A DNA stretch of 64,000 nucleotides from Micropterix aruncella. Its lineage: Eukaryota; Arthropoda; Insecta; Lepidoptera; Micropterigidae. A program made the translations under genes and the position numbers. A model generated the notes under the pieces. The model saw only the letters and a list, made by a program, of their open reading frames with translations, made no database searches and was not told the origin of the DNA. The stretch spans positions 19,490,746-19,554,745 of the forward strand of contig OX155961.1 of assembly GCA_944548615.1 (NCBI GenBank), read 5' to 3'. Shown here in pieces: positions 1 through 11,741 of the stretch. The number at the start of each line of letters is the position of its first letter. Position 1 is the stretch's first letter.

Positions 1-66
1 GTTTGCGGTTTCGATTCTGTAGAAATTACTTTTTTGTTGTGGGTATGTTGGACTGAAGCTCCAACA
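1..66 (-). mobile_element. End of an LTR of family L (cut by window edge)
   Basis: The first 66 bases match, in reverse orientation, the opening part of the LTR family seen complete at 8423, 19270 and 45685. The outer terminus is ...CTCCAACA, the complement of TGTTGGAG. The rest lies outside the window, so solo LTR versus provirus cannot be decided. Confidence 0.8.
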
Positions 67-389
67 ACTTTTAGTAGAGTCGGTTGTAAAATTTTTTCGT
101 ATAATAATAATACACTTGCCCATTGTGAAATTTCAAAATAAAGAGTACAAACAAACAAAACAAACAACTTAACATATTTACGGAAATTAACAAATTAATT
201 AGATTCATATTGGATTTTGGAGGTCGATTCGGTTTCTAAGCAGTATAAATTCCCTGAAATCTCGGATGCACAGCCCTCCATCCAGATATACCTCTTTACT
301 CTCTATCTCGGAAGGTGGCCCCTTATTGTAGAATTAACTGTTCCATGGGAATCAAATATCCCAAAAGACGACGAGTACAAATAAAATAA
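67..389. other. No recognisable gene
   Basis: AT-rich intergenic sequence with no sustained open frame and no repeat that I recognise elsewhere in the window. Confidence 0.5.
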
Positions 390-585
390 ATACCATGATC
401 TCGCCAATGCCGTCACCTGGAACGGCTTCACTGTTCAACCTCACGCGCTAGAAGTTGGCGCTTGTGGTCTGCCAGATAAATCTCTGTTTCACCTCTTTAA
501 AGATCTTGGTTTTTCCAGAAAAATAATCAACTCTGTCCAAGAAAAAATATCTAAAACCGCGATTTGCGCATCTCAAATTCTATTA
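390..585 (+). pseudogene. Retroelement-like coding fragment
   Basis: One frame reads without interruption for about 60 codons before a stop near 590, including HALEVGACGLPDKSLF and a following LFKDLG. The spacing EVGxxGLxxxSL...LxxLG resembles the C-terminal tail of some retroelement Pol proteins. There is no start codon and no flanking domain, so this is at most a decayed fragment. Family assignment is from memory of the pattern only. Confidence 0.35.
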
Positions 586-1018
586 CTTTGAAGAGGGAGT
601 AAATGGGTGGTAAGGTGAACGCTCACATGTGGCAAGACAGCTGTCCTAAACCTACCACAGCCGGTCGTTAGTCCGGAATCCACTGCTCACCCCCCGACTG
701 CGGTCGGTGAATTCCATGGCAGCTCCGTTTTTAATTTTACTTTTATGTTATTTATTTTTGCATATCAATTAGGACAGGCGATATTGAGTCTTGGATGAGG
801 TTGTATACATTTACTATCTTTTATGCAATCTTTCATGTACACGAATAAACGAAAAAGTAGTTTTATTTTTCTCTAAATAAATCCATTAAAAAATATTTTT
901 CATATAATTTCAGAGCTATACAAAAAAAAAGAGCTATGTTTTAGCAAGTGAAAAAAGCGATCGCCCAATATTTCCAATACATGTAATTTTCCCTTTAATT
1001 TATTTTTAATAATATAAT
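586..1018. other. No recognisable gene
   Basis: AT-rich filler between two retroelement fragments. A short GC-richer patch at about 640-720 shows no frame or repeat I can name. Confidence 0.5.
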
Positions 1019-1552
1019 ATGTTTTTTGTGAACTGCGCAATGTACCTACTATCTCGGAAAACAATTAAAATCACCTACATAGCTCTATGCCAAAGTCTTA
1101 TGATTTATGGGATTGTAGGGTGGGGTGCTTGCACGAAACAGGCCTTGGATCCACTAATAAAGTGGCTAAAACTGTTGTTACGGATTATTTATAGGAAACC
1201 TAATGACTACCCGTCAGAGCGTCTTTTCAACGAGGCGAAAGTTCTGGACGTCAAGCAATTGTTTATTAAATATGTGATAATATTTTTTCATAAACACAAA
1301 GATAGACATGATCAAAGTCAGCAAAACTGCAATACTCGGAGTTCACGGAAACAAAATTTCCTTATTCCTCGAGTACAAACAACATTTGCGCAACGACAAG
1401 CTTTTTTCATTGGTCCCAAATTATATAATGGCATAGAGGAAAAATGCAAACACTTAAAGAACAATCAAGAGTTTAAAGACAATATTAATAAATGGTTATT
1501 TGAATTAGGAAGGTTTAAATCTGAAAACTTGGTTTGTAAAGCGTATGTATAA
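1019..1552 (+). pseudogene. LINE reverse transcriptase C-terminal remnant
   Basis: This open frame aligns well with the C-terminal half of the minus-strand RT at 20918-21701. Shared blocks are YGIVGWGACTK versus HGIIAWGACAK, DPL(I/V)K, LLLR(I/V)I, LF(N/K)E(A/I)KVL and the IFFH segment. It therefore derives from the post-catalytic region of the same APE-type non-LTR retrotransposon (LINE) family. The catalytic palm with the FADD box is absent, so the copy is strongly 5'-truncated. The frame is intact to its stop at 1552, and AT-rich 3' sequence follows to about 1700. The first ATG is simply the first methionine after the truncation and not a real start. Confidence 0.75.
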
Positions 1553-1896
1553 CGGTTAATTTAAAAATAATATTGTATATTTATATAAATTATTATGTAT
1601 ATATTAATAGTATATCATATCATACTTTTATTTATTTTAGTTCATATTTTTTAGCAGTGATTTTATAATGTATTAAAATCCTTATGCATAAGGATAAGCC
1701 CTATTTATGAGATATATGGATGAATAGTGATCGTTAGTCGACTGCAAAAGGACCTTTAAACTTACATTGCACCGTCGAAAGTCGTGCACATCCGTAAGTA
1801 TATCTCATTCAAACATAAGCATTTCCCAATACAAGCTGGGATTTCCTTCGCTACTTTTCAAGTAGCTTTTACTAATTTTATTTTAAATAAAAACAT

Positions 1897-2155
<259 letters not shown>

Positions 2156-2338
2156 TTTGATTGTAAATGTGTAAATTATTATTTTTCAAATTGAAATTAT
2201 GTTAATCACTAAATAAATGAAATGATAAAATAATGAAAGGGCACTTATCTGGTCTGTGGTGACCAGGAGTGACTCCACGCCTTCTTCTTCTCCTCACTCA
2301 GTGTTTGCTGGTGCTTCCTGCTGTGGCACTAGAACCTA

Positions 2339-2777
<439 letters not shown>

Positions 2778-2956
2778 CACATATACATATACATACATAC
2801 ATGTATAATCACTCATACTTCGCCTTCGCGACAACGCTTGAATAGGTATTCGTGTCCGCATGCCAGCGTTTCGTGGACAGCAACTCCCTCTTGGATGCCA
2901 CCGAATGTTATCCTGTGGAGGCGCTTACCAAGCACTGTGGTAGCGCGAGTTTCTTG

Positions 2957-2976
2957 CGTGTGTGTGTGTGTGTGTT
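2957..2976. repeat. (GT)n microsatellite
   Basis: A run of about nine GT units within otherwise ordinary sequence. Confidence 0.9.
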
Positions 2977-2977
2977 T

Positions 2978-4179
2978 AGCGCCTTCTTTTGAACTTCAAG
3001 TATATTTTAAATATATAATAGAACCGCTATAGCCTTGTTTTATTATTCACTTTGTCACGATGATAATAATTTTATTAGTATAATTTTATTAGTATAATTT
3101 TATTAGCATAATTTTACTTTACTTTGTCACAATGATAGGGTTCACATACCAGCGTACCTCAAATAACATTCCTTTCAGAACTAAGATTACGCTTTGGAAT
3201 TGGGAGTGGCATTGAAATCGAGATTATAACCCAAATATTTTTAGTTTTTTTTAATACTTCTTGATTTTATTATTATTATTATTTTTCATTTGTTAATCTC
3301 TTTTTATCGTTATTATTACTGATGATTATTTTGATTTTGTTTCTTTGATTTTGGTTATTATATTCTAATTTTAATAAATAGTGGTACCAATAATATAGGG
3401 GGAGTTTTATTTAATCGGCATCCCTATAGTGGGTGAATTAATACAAGCAAATAAGGAACTTTTGATTAAAAAAAATAAACGAATTTCGTTTTTTTATGAA
3501 AGTTTGAAAACATATATTTAAAAAAAAAATAAAAAGCATTGAGCGTAATGCGCTGCTTAGCAATAGTTAAAATATTGCTAAAATTGTTTATTCGCGATAT
3601 TTTACCTACCGCTAGATGGCGCAGCGTGCTCAACGCTTGTCAAACTTTTATTCACAAATCTCTTTTTCTTCTTTCGGTGACTCGCCACTATTGAAGGTTG
3701 GCCGTCAGCTCTCCGTTGTATTTAGATTCTGTGCCAAGAGAAATAGTTATTCTACGCTGGCTATTCCAGTCCACTCTCTAATGTTCCTCAGCCACGACGT
3801 TCTCCTTATTTCAGCGCGTCTCACCCCTCAATATTGGCCATCATAATTACATGAAGAAATTGGTATCGATCATGTCGAAGAACATGTCCTTAGTAAGGTT
3901 TTTTCTTTTTCATAAGTTTTCTTTTGTTATGATCTTCCTCTTTTCCATTCACTAGTTAGAATGCTCAAATTAAAAATACAACTATTTTTTTTTATTTGAG
4001 TTGTTTGTCTGCTTGTTGTCTGCTTCTGTGTTGTCACCTACTACATGGATATCAATAAAAGATTAAAACTTACCCTGTATGTGTATCATAAAAACCAGAT
4101 TAAGAGATATCCTGGGGGTACTCCTAATTTGCAGCGTTTATTCGTTTCTACTCTATATTGTGACATATCACAATGGGCA
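2978..4179. other. Gene-free AT-rich stretch
   Basis: No coding signal. It contains a short dispersed repeat (listed separately at 3555-3652), triplicated ATTTTATTAGTATA-like units near 3070-3115, and poly-A/T tracts. Confidence 0.5.
3555..3652 (+). repeat. Short dispersed repeat, family T
   Basis: The segment with TATTTTACCTACCGCTAGAT and GTGCTCAACGCTTGTCAAAC recurs in reverse orientation at about 44400-44530 with modest divergence. No termini or target-site duplication were resolved. It is probably a SINE or MITE fragment. Confidence 0.6.
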
Positions 4180-4364
4180 GGTTTATATATGTATGTGTGC
4201 GTGTAACATGTGTGTAAGTGTGTGTCTTTTTATTGTTTTCGATCAACAGACTTCAAATGCAATTCCGTTAATTGTATACTTATACTTACTTACTTATACC
4301 CAGCCGGGAATCGAAACCGGAACATTACAATCAGGCGACCTAACCACTATGCCACTATGCTAGT
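4180..4364 (-). mobile_element. tRNA-derived SINE, copy 1
   Basis: Read on the minus strand, the head carries an RNA polymerase III A box TGGCATAGTGG and a B box GGTTTCGATTCC about 40 bases apart, as in a tRNA gene. The body that follows (ACGGAATTGCA..., CTGTTGATCGA, then an ACAC-rich tail) is shared with the copy at 8115-8290. The tRNA part lacks a matched acceptor stem and is joined to the body, so it is a SINE and not a functional tRNA. Confidence 0.75.
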
Positions 4365-4466
4365 TTGAAGTTTTATTACGTAGTATTGTCTATTTTCAGT
4401 TTCAATTTGTAGTTTTGTTTTAATTTTAGTTTTTAGACAACTGCAAAAAAATGATTTATTAATTAA

Positions 4467-5211
4467 CTAGCTGACCCGTGCCCACTTCATTGGGCGGTAA
4501 AACTTTTTACTTGTGATGAAATTATGAGTGTGGTTCGGTTAGTACTGAGTGCTATGATTTATTTCCTAACTGCCAAATGAAGGGTTATATTTTTACTGTA
4601 TATGTATGTATGTATTTGTATGCCAATTTGACTATAATACCGTTATTTGTGAGTGTCTTCTTGTGAGTATCTTATTTGTGAGCGTCTTATCTCTTTAACC
4701 ATTTATGCAGTAAAAGGGAAATTATATGCAGTAAAAGGGAAAAGCCGTTTGTTTTAAACACTTGAGACGATAAATTTACGTATTTTGATATGAATTCATA
4801 ATTGTTGATTATATGACCAATAAACATGACCTAACGATTTAAATTATTTTTTTAATATAAAAAACTACTTTTTGTGACTTAAATATAACATGTTGACATC
4901 TGCTGTCGCTGACTTTTTTGTAGGCATTACCAAGCTCTACAATTTTTCTCTAGAACTCAATCATATATCTCTCATCGTTAAAGCAGCGTTCATAAGAAAC
5001 GTTTTCATTCGACCGTTTTTTCTCCGAATTACTTTGCAAATCCAACTACCACGAAAAAGTCTTTTCATTTTTCGGTGTAATCTATATCCTATGACACTCA
5101 CAAATAACGTGGCTTTCTATTGGTAAAAGAATTTTCAAAATCGGTTTCTTAGATCCAGAGATTACTTCCTACAACCTCACAAACTTTACCTCTTTATAAT
5201 ATTAGTATAGA
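4467..5211 (-). mobile_element. Non-autonomous Helitron (Lep1-like), copy 1
   Basis: On the minus strand the element begins TCTATACTAATATTATAAAG at 5211. It ends with a GCCCA/TGGGC hairpin, then ACGGGTCAGCTAG at 4467. It sits between host A and T without a target-site duplication, as Helitrons do. No Rep or helicase is encoded, so it needs an autonomous partner. The internal open frame at 4890-5126 recurs in mirrored copies and is an incidental frame of the repeat. Confidence 0.85.
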
Positions 5212-6073
5212 TTACAATGTAAAAATATCTTGAGTGCGTTGAACTAAATGTAAACATATTTTGAGTGTGCTTTTGTACAATGACGAAAAAAACATAAACG
5301 AAACAGATAACAGAAATCGTGATTAAACAATTGATTAAACAAAACAACCGTTATTAAACACGCAACTCCGAGATAAAACACACGACTATTCGTCCGGGGC
5401 GCGAGAAGGACGACCGTAATTCAGGTTCGTGCGGATATTAGGCTGTACATTATTAACCGCGATAGCTCTCTTTTTAAATATTCAGGCGTTTGCATACGGA
5501 TTAATGGCCGCATTAAGGACGGCGACACTGAAAAATATGAAACGGTTTATGTAAAAAGGGACACGGTGTCGCACCTTGTTCCATATGGGCACGGGGAGTG
5601 GGCACGGGACAAAGTGTACTCGGGTAATGTTCAAAATAATATTACGCACAAATTGAGCACGGTTAAATTCGGATATTAAAGAGCGAGTAACGCTATTACT
5701 CGTGTGGCGGGGTCAGACTGGAGGACAATTGCGTCATTCTTGCCAACGATCCTGACTCGAAATAAACGTTGTTTCATAGTTTGGATTTTTACTTTACAGT
5801 ATTGTAAAAAGGCTAACAAAATCGCCTTTTTATGAATATATACATTTTGATCACCCCCCCCCCTGAGATGATAAAACCATTTCCAGATGAAGTATGTGTG
5901 TGTATGTTTATATGTGTGTGTGTTTTACTCGACGATAGCGCCCAAATGCTGCATCCCGATTGAGCTGAAATTCGGCATGCGGGCATCATTTGGTCATAGC
6001 AAGAGTTGTAAAGATTGTGGTTGAAATCGGTATACCAGAGGGCGCGCTAGTCATACTTCAATCTCGAAATAGC
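5212..6073. other. Gene-free stretch
   Basis: No gene seen. It includes a run of ten C at 5854-5863 followed by TGTGTG-rich sequence. The 5940-6050 part (GAGCTGAAATTCGGCATGCG) looks like part of an old repeat, but has no second copy here. Confidence 0.45.
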
Positions 6074-6185
6074 GGCCGTAGCCACGTTGACACCGGTTCT
6101 CCTCGTTGCTACCGAAGTTAAGCAGCGTTGGGCGCGGTCAATACTTGGATAGGTGACCGTCTGAGTGTTTGACTGCATGATGCTA
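6074..6185 (+). pseudogene. 5S rRNA-derived sequence (pseudogene or 5S-headed SINE)
   Basis: The region around 6083-6160 follows 5S rRNA: ACACCGGTTCTC, then a box-A-like GAAGTTAAGCAGCG (6114-6127), then TACTTGGATAGGTGACCG (box C, about 6142-6159). Beyond 6160 it departs from 5S and continues into unrelated sequence (CTATAAATGCCCAC..., GGCACCAACCTTGAGAG). The internal promoter region is retained but the 3' stem is lost. That fits a 5S-headed (SINE3-like) element or a processed 5S pseudogene. Only one copy is in this window. Confidence 0.65.
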
Positions 6186-6299
6186 TAAATGCCCACATTG
6201 AAGATGTTGTCAATAGTCAACAAGGCGGGTTCCACAAAAAGGCACCAACCTTGAGAGAGAGAAAAAATAGGAACTTGAAATTCTGTACACATATACCTT

Positions 6300-8114
6300 T
6301 AGACTAAAACCACGTTGTGGTATTTTATTTGGAATATCTGATGTACAAACGACGTAAATAATGTTTAAAATCCGCTGAATTTAAAAATACAGTACCTAAT
6401 TTTTGGATAAATACCATTTAAATACCACGGAGAACACTACAAATATACTACAAATTGGCTTTTGGGGAGGTTATGATTGGCGGGGGGTTTGTATACTTGT
6501 TGGGAAAGTCTTGCGGTGACACATCCGATTTTTATATTTTGTACCCATTCGAGCCCATATCCCATATCCTGGCTGGGCCACTAATTAACGCTTAGAGTAG
6601 CGGCATATTTCATGGCAGATTGCGGCAATTTATTGGAATTTCTTGCATTATCGCCGCGCTCGACAAAAAGTACTATAACTATAAAACTACTACAGCAATC
6701 ATAAAAAGAATAATTGTGCAATGATCGCATTGAAATTTCGTATATAGAATATTGAAATTTCATTTTGTAAAACAATTAGATAATTATGAATAAATATGAG
6801 AAAGTCGAAAAAGTGAAAGAAACTCGGAATTTCTAACTTGTACTTGTCTTACGGAAAAATACGAAACCCTATTTAGAAATTGTAAATACTATAATGATCT
6901 TTATTAGATTCTCTATCAAAGGTAATAGCTCATATAACCAATAAAATTTTTGATGATTTCTCGAAAAAAAAATTGATGATGTTTGACAATGAAATTTTAC
7001 CAGAAATATCCGCGAAATGACGCGCGAAATTATTCTAGCGGCCGTCTATGTATCTATGGTAATAATGAGATATTTGGTATGGATTTTAGGATGCGTTCGA
7101 ATTAGAAAATAATATAACTGTGCGCTCCGGGAGCAAGCCGCCAATATTGGTCGTTACGTAGTCAACGGTGTTTTGATGTGCAACCAAATTTGGTCGTTAC
7201 GTAGCCGAAGGGCATAGTAAAATATATGGAAAGGAAGTCAACTAATCTCTAACTCTATCTTCAGTTAGATGCATATGTTTGTGGTCTTCGGTCAACACCT
7301 TCTTATATGTGCGTAGGCATCCGTCGACCTGAAAATGCGTAATATAAATTGTTTGAAAAAATACTTACCTCTTTGATTAATGTTTATACTGTAGAAATTC
7401 GACAAAGAATCGTTGTAATTATAATTTAGTAATAAGAAACCCTACAGAGTTAGAATGTGTTTATTATTATTTCAAGATTTAATAAAATGGAATAAATATA
7501 AATATATAACATGTGTAATAAAATGTATGAAACAATTTACTTACTTACTTAAGCAGTCTTGTGGTGGGCATATTTTTTTCGTGTTTTTTGTGTTAGAGAA
7601 AGTGGGACTTACTTATATTAGAAGTTAGGAGAGGCACAACTTACATATATATGGGTCTGATATCCGACTGGGTTACTTTAATAGTGTCGAAGAGACAATA
7701 TAACTTGTACAATGTATAACAAGGGGGCGTTTGTAGTAAGGGGCGTTTTGTTAGCGAGGCGCGGCGTGGTGCCTGGGGTGCTATACAAAGGATTCGAGGT
7801 GCGATCGACCTGAATCCGAGGTCCTCGTCGACTTAAATAGAGTGTCGACCGCTGATTGTCAACCCGCACAAATACGCATCTACATAGGTACGGTGACGTA
7901 CATATACTCTAAATCTCAGGGCATTTAATTTTGTTTCAAAGTCAGATAATCGCACAAATAAAGAACATCTTAATCATGTCATATGAAAGGAAGAAAAGGA
8001 CAAAAACTGTCATACGACTGTTTAGTTTTAGATAGTTTTCTTGTTACTGTGAAATTTTACAATCAACGGGTTTATTATCATAGGACAAACTCTTAAAACC
8101 AACACTACTGGAAG
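6300..8114. other. Gene-free stretch
   Basis: AT-rich, with short frames only. A duplicated ATTTGGTCGTTACGTAG-like segment occurs at about 7148 and 7188, 40 bases apart. No termini or coding signal were recognised. Confidence 0.45.
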
Positions 8115-8290
8115 TATACATATATACGTATGTGTGCGGGTAACATGTGTGTGTGTGTGTCTTGTTATTTCATTCGATCAACAGAATTAAACATGTAATT
8201 CCGTTAAATTTATCCCAACGGAAAGCCGGAAATCGAACCCGGTACCTTACAATATGAAGTCAGGCGACCTAACCATTATGCCACTAGACC
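8115..8290 (-). mobile_element. tRNA-derived SINE, copy 2
   Basis: On the minus strand it has A box TGGCATAATGG and B box GGTTCGATTTCC. The body (ACGGAATTACATG, CTGTTGATCGA, ACACAC tail) is shared with the SINE at 4180-4364. Both copies have the same orientation and lie about 4 kb apart. Confidence 0.75.
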
Positions 8291-8422
8291 GCAATTAATT
8301 AAAATATTTATATAATATCGATTATGTGGCCGTCGACCTAAAACTATCTTTACAATAGTCAATTCTATAAAAAACGGACCAATAAGAGTATTTTTGAAGA
8401 AATAAAATTTTAAAGAATAACT

Positions 8423-8993
8423 TGTTGGAGACTCGGTCCAACATACCCACAACAAAAAAGTAATTTCTATAGAATCAAAATCGCAAACACACTCGAATAT
8501 ACACGAGTCAGCTGCAATTGATTTCCAACTAAATTCTAATGTCATTTCTTCTGATCGATACGAATTGACACACTTATTTCTCACCCCACTCATAACTATT
8601 GCATCATTACACACCATATAAAAAGCAGTACATTCGACACATATTTTATCATTCCCTGGCGGACAGTAACCGCTCATCTGTAAGTACTCGCGCTCTTCAT
8701 TGCCTTCGAGTCAACCAAACTACGCATAGTATACGCGGTCATCATTACCTTCGAATCTAACCCGGCGCTTCAAACTTCGGACACACAACCACGACTTCAC
8801 CTCGCGCCCACACTACCTACATACCGGCGAAATACCATACAAGGCGTTAAGAACTGGCAACCTACTACATACCTTCTGATTAAATACTTCAACTTCAACT
8901 ACGACGACTTTCAATAACGGAGAAAACTTCTTGATGAGAACCACCCTTCACTCACAATCAATTGGAGTCTAGTGAAGGGTGGCCACTCTCACA
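8423..8993 (+). mobile_element. Solo LTR, family L, 4-bp TSD AACT
   Basis: Starts TGTTGGAG and ends CTCTCACA, the TG...CA termini of a retroviral-type LTR. The 571-bp unit is flanked by AACT on both sides (8419-8422 and 8994-8997). A TATA-like ATATAAAAAG lies near 8618, about one third into the LTR. No internal gag-pol region is present on either side, so this is a solo LTR left by LTR-LTR recombination. A 4-bp duplication suits Ty3/Gypsy or BEL/Pao elements. The superfamily cannot be chosen without the internal region. Confidence 0.85.
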
Positions 8994-8997
8994 AACT

Positions 8998-9831
<834 letters not shown>

Positions 9832-10099
9832 TTTTAATACAAATTCATGTAGAGTTTATGCGATTATCTTATCTATGTATGTATTATATTAGATGTAAAA
9901 ATATTTATTTATGAATATTTGAACTAAAATACCTTCCGTTTAATTTGGTCTCTTCAAAAAAAAAAAAATTTTAGAATAAAGTAACTACCTCCATCCTTGT
10001 AGTTATTAAATGTAAATACCATTGCAATACAAAGTTTAAAAAATTAACAAAATAAAATAAAACCTAAGGTCGGATATATCATGCACTTTCGGCGGGCAA

Positions 10100-10300
10100 T
10101 ATACGATTTCTGTTGGTACCACCTCGATACAGGTTATTCCTAGTGATGTGGTAAACCACAAACTATCATTTCTGAATCTCTTTCCGAGTTAGGAGGTAAA
10201 TTGAAAAACTGTTTAATTAATTATGAAATATTAGGCTAAGAGAATGTTTTTGTAATTAAATGTATTTTTATGGACCTAAATAAATAAAATAAATAAATTA
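10100..10300 (+). mobile_element. 3' end of a LINE
   Basis: AT-rich sequence ending ATTTTTATGGACCTAAATAA and a simple (AAATA)n tail at about 10277-10300. This is the usual look of an insect LINE 3' end with an A-rich microsatellite tail. No coding part remains upstream, so it is a severely 5'-truncated copy. Confidence 0.45.
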
Positions 10301-10896
10301 CCAAATATGGTCACACGCTCCACGACGTGACTTTATAAGCCGATCTCGACGCCCGGCAAGCACTTAAGAGTTGTCTACTACTACGGGCAAACCCGCCAAC
10401 CCAGGTAGTTATAACGATATCAGACAATGCTTTCTTCCATAGAGTAAACGCAGCGACTTAGGGACAACACATTATATAGTCTAACTACGCCAACAGTTCG
10501 TAAAAGTTTACTGCGAGGCACTGGGAAGTAAACCCATGATACGGACGATCCTGATACACTGAGATAAATATTGGATTGATTCTTACTTACCATTTCGTTA
10601 TTACGTTTTTATACAAATGTTTTTTATACGATGTTTTAATCGTAATTTTGTTCAAAAACAAGATTTTTTTTTTAAACTCTATTAATTGATTTTATGTGTC
10701 ATTTTCCTTACGTTTAACACGGAAATAACAGTATACTGTAGTTTCAACGTGATTTATATGTCCGATTGTAACCGTACGTATACTACACGCTGTCATGTTA
10801 GATGCGAGATCCCATGGTCGTGGCGTAATAAAATAAATCAAAAGTTTAAAAAAAAAACACTAAAAACACGCTTTTATAAATGCACGTATAACCCCC

Positions 10897-11136
10897 TTTC
10901 TAACAAGTCCAAACACGGCTATGATACGATATTCAATCATAGAATGCCAGTGCCTATCTTCCGGCTTCATCATCAGACCTTGGAACCTAATCGTGGTCAA
11001 AGTTCATTACAAGACTTTTCTAACAAGTCCAAACACAGCAATGATACGATGTTCCATCATGAAGTTCCATTTCATATCTTCCGACTCCATCATCAGATCA
11101 GTTCGACAGTACCATATTATTGTATTGTCATCAGAA
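10897..11136. repeat. Two-copy tandem repeat, period 120 bp
   Basis: TTTCTAACAAGTCCAAACAC recurs exactly 120 bases later. The whole unit is duplicated with scattered substitutions (for instance TATCTTCCGGCTTCATCATC versus TATCTTCCGACTCCATCATC). The period is a multiple of three, so an open frame runs through both units and yields the repeated motif SNKSKH...IFRLHHQ. I see no independent evidence that this frame is expressed. Confidence 0.8.
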
Positions 11137-11464
11137 CTACATACAGCTGCCAATTTTCATGACGCTACAATCCTCGAAAGATGTTTAAATTAGTTACCTT
11201 AGATTTCATTACATAGTTACATACAGGTCGTCCTAATAAAAGCGTGTTAATAACAATATACTTTAACCTTTAGATACGGCAATTACCGTCGCGCTAATAA
11301 CGTTACGTGTAATGTTAATTCATACGTATGGACCACATTTCGAGGTTTATACGTAATCATTATTGAAACATGCGTATTTTCGTGTATTAAATCGTTATAT
11401 TTTTCTTAGTGCATCTGATAATTGACACTCATGCTATAATAACGTGGAATAAAAAACGGAAAAC

Positions 11465-11530
11465 ATAGATGCATCCTGAACACATTACACTCCTTTTTTG
11501 ATGGGCAGTCATGTAAAAAGATCAACTTAG
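11465..11530 (+). repeat. Repeat family N, end fragment
   Basis: CCTGAACACATTACACTCCT followed by a GGGCAGTCATGTAA-like block also occurs at 24150-24480 (+), 48068-48370 (+, diverged) and 53263-53330 (-). It is the terminal part of a dispersed element, probably a LINE 3' UTR (see 24465). Confidence 0.6.
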
Positions 11531-11741
11531 TAAAAAGTGTTATTTTAACAGCTATAATTTAGAAATTCTAAAATTCTAATTTAGCAATTCTATAAACAAA
11601 TATACGATCCAGATGGAAAAACCTGGAAATGGAAAACCTGGAAAAACTATTAAAAGCAAAAAAAGCAAAAAAAACCAAAACCAGCGATACCGGATACAAT
11701 GTATATTTAATCCAAAACTGCCACCGATCGATCCGGAATAA

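Noticed and set aside
4305..4364. Functional tRNA gene
   Set aside because: A and B boxes are good, but no paired acceptor stem or terminator is present and the tRNA part is fused to a repeated body shared with 8115-8290, so it is a SINE head.
4890..5126. Small protein gene inside the Helitron (also echoed at 33976-34167)
   Set aside because: The frame recurs only because the Helitron recurs. Copies carry stops and indels and no domain is recognisable.
6074..6185. Functional 5S rRNA gene
   Set aside because: The 3' third does not follow 5S, there is no T-run terminator, and no tandem copy is nearby.
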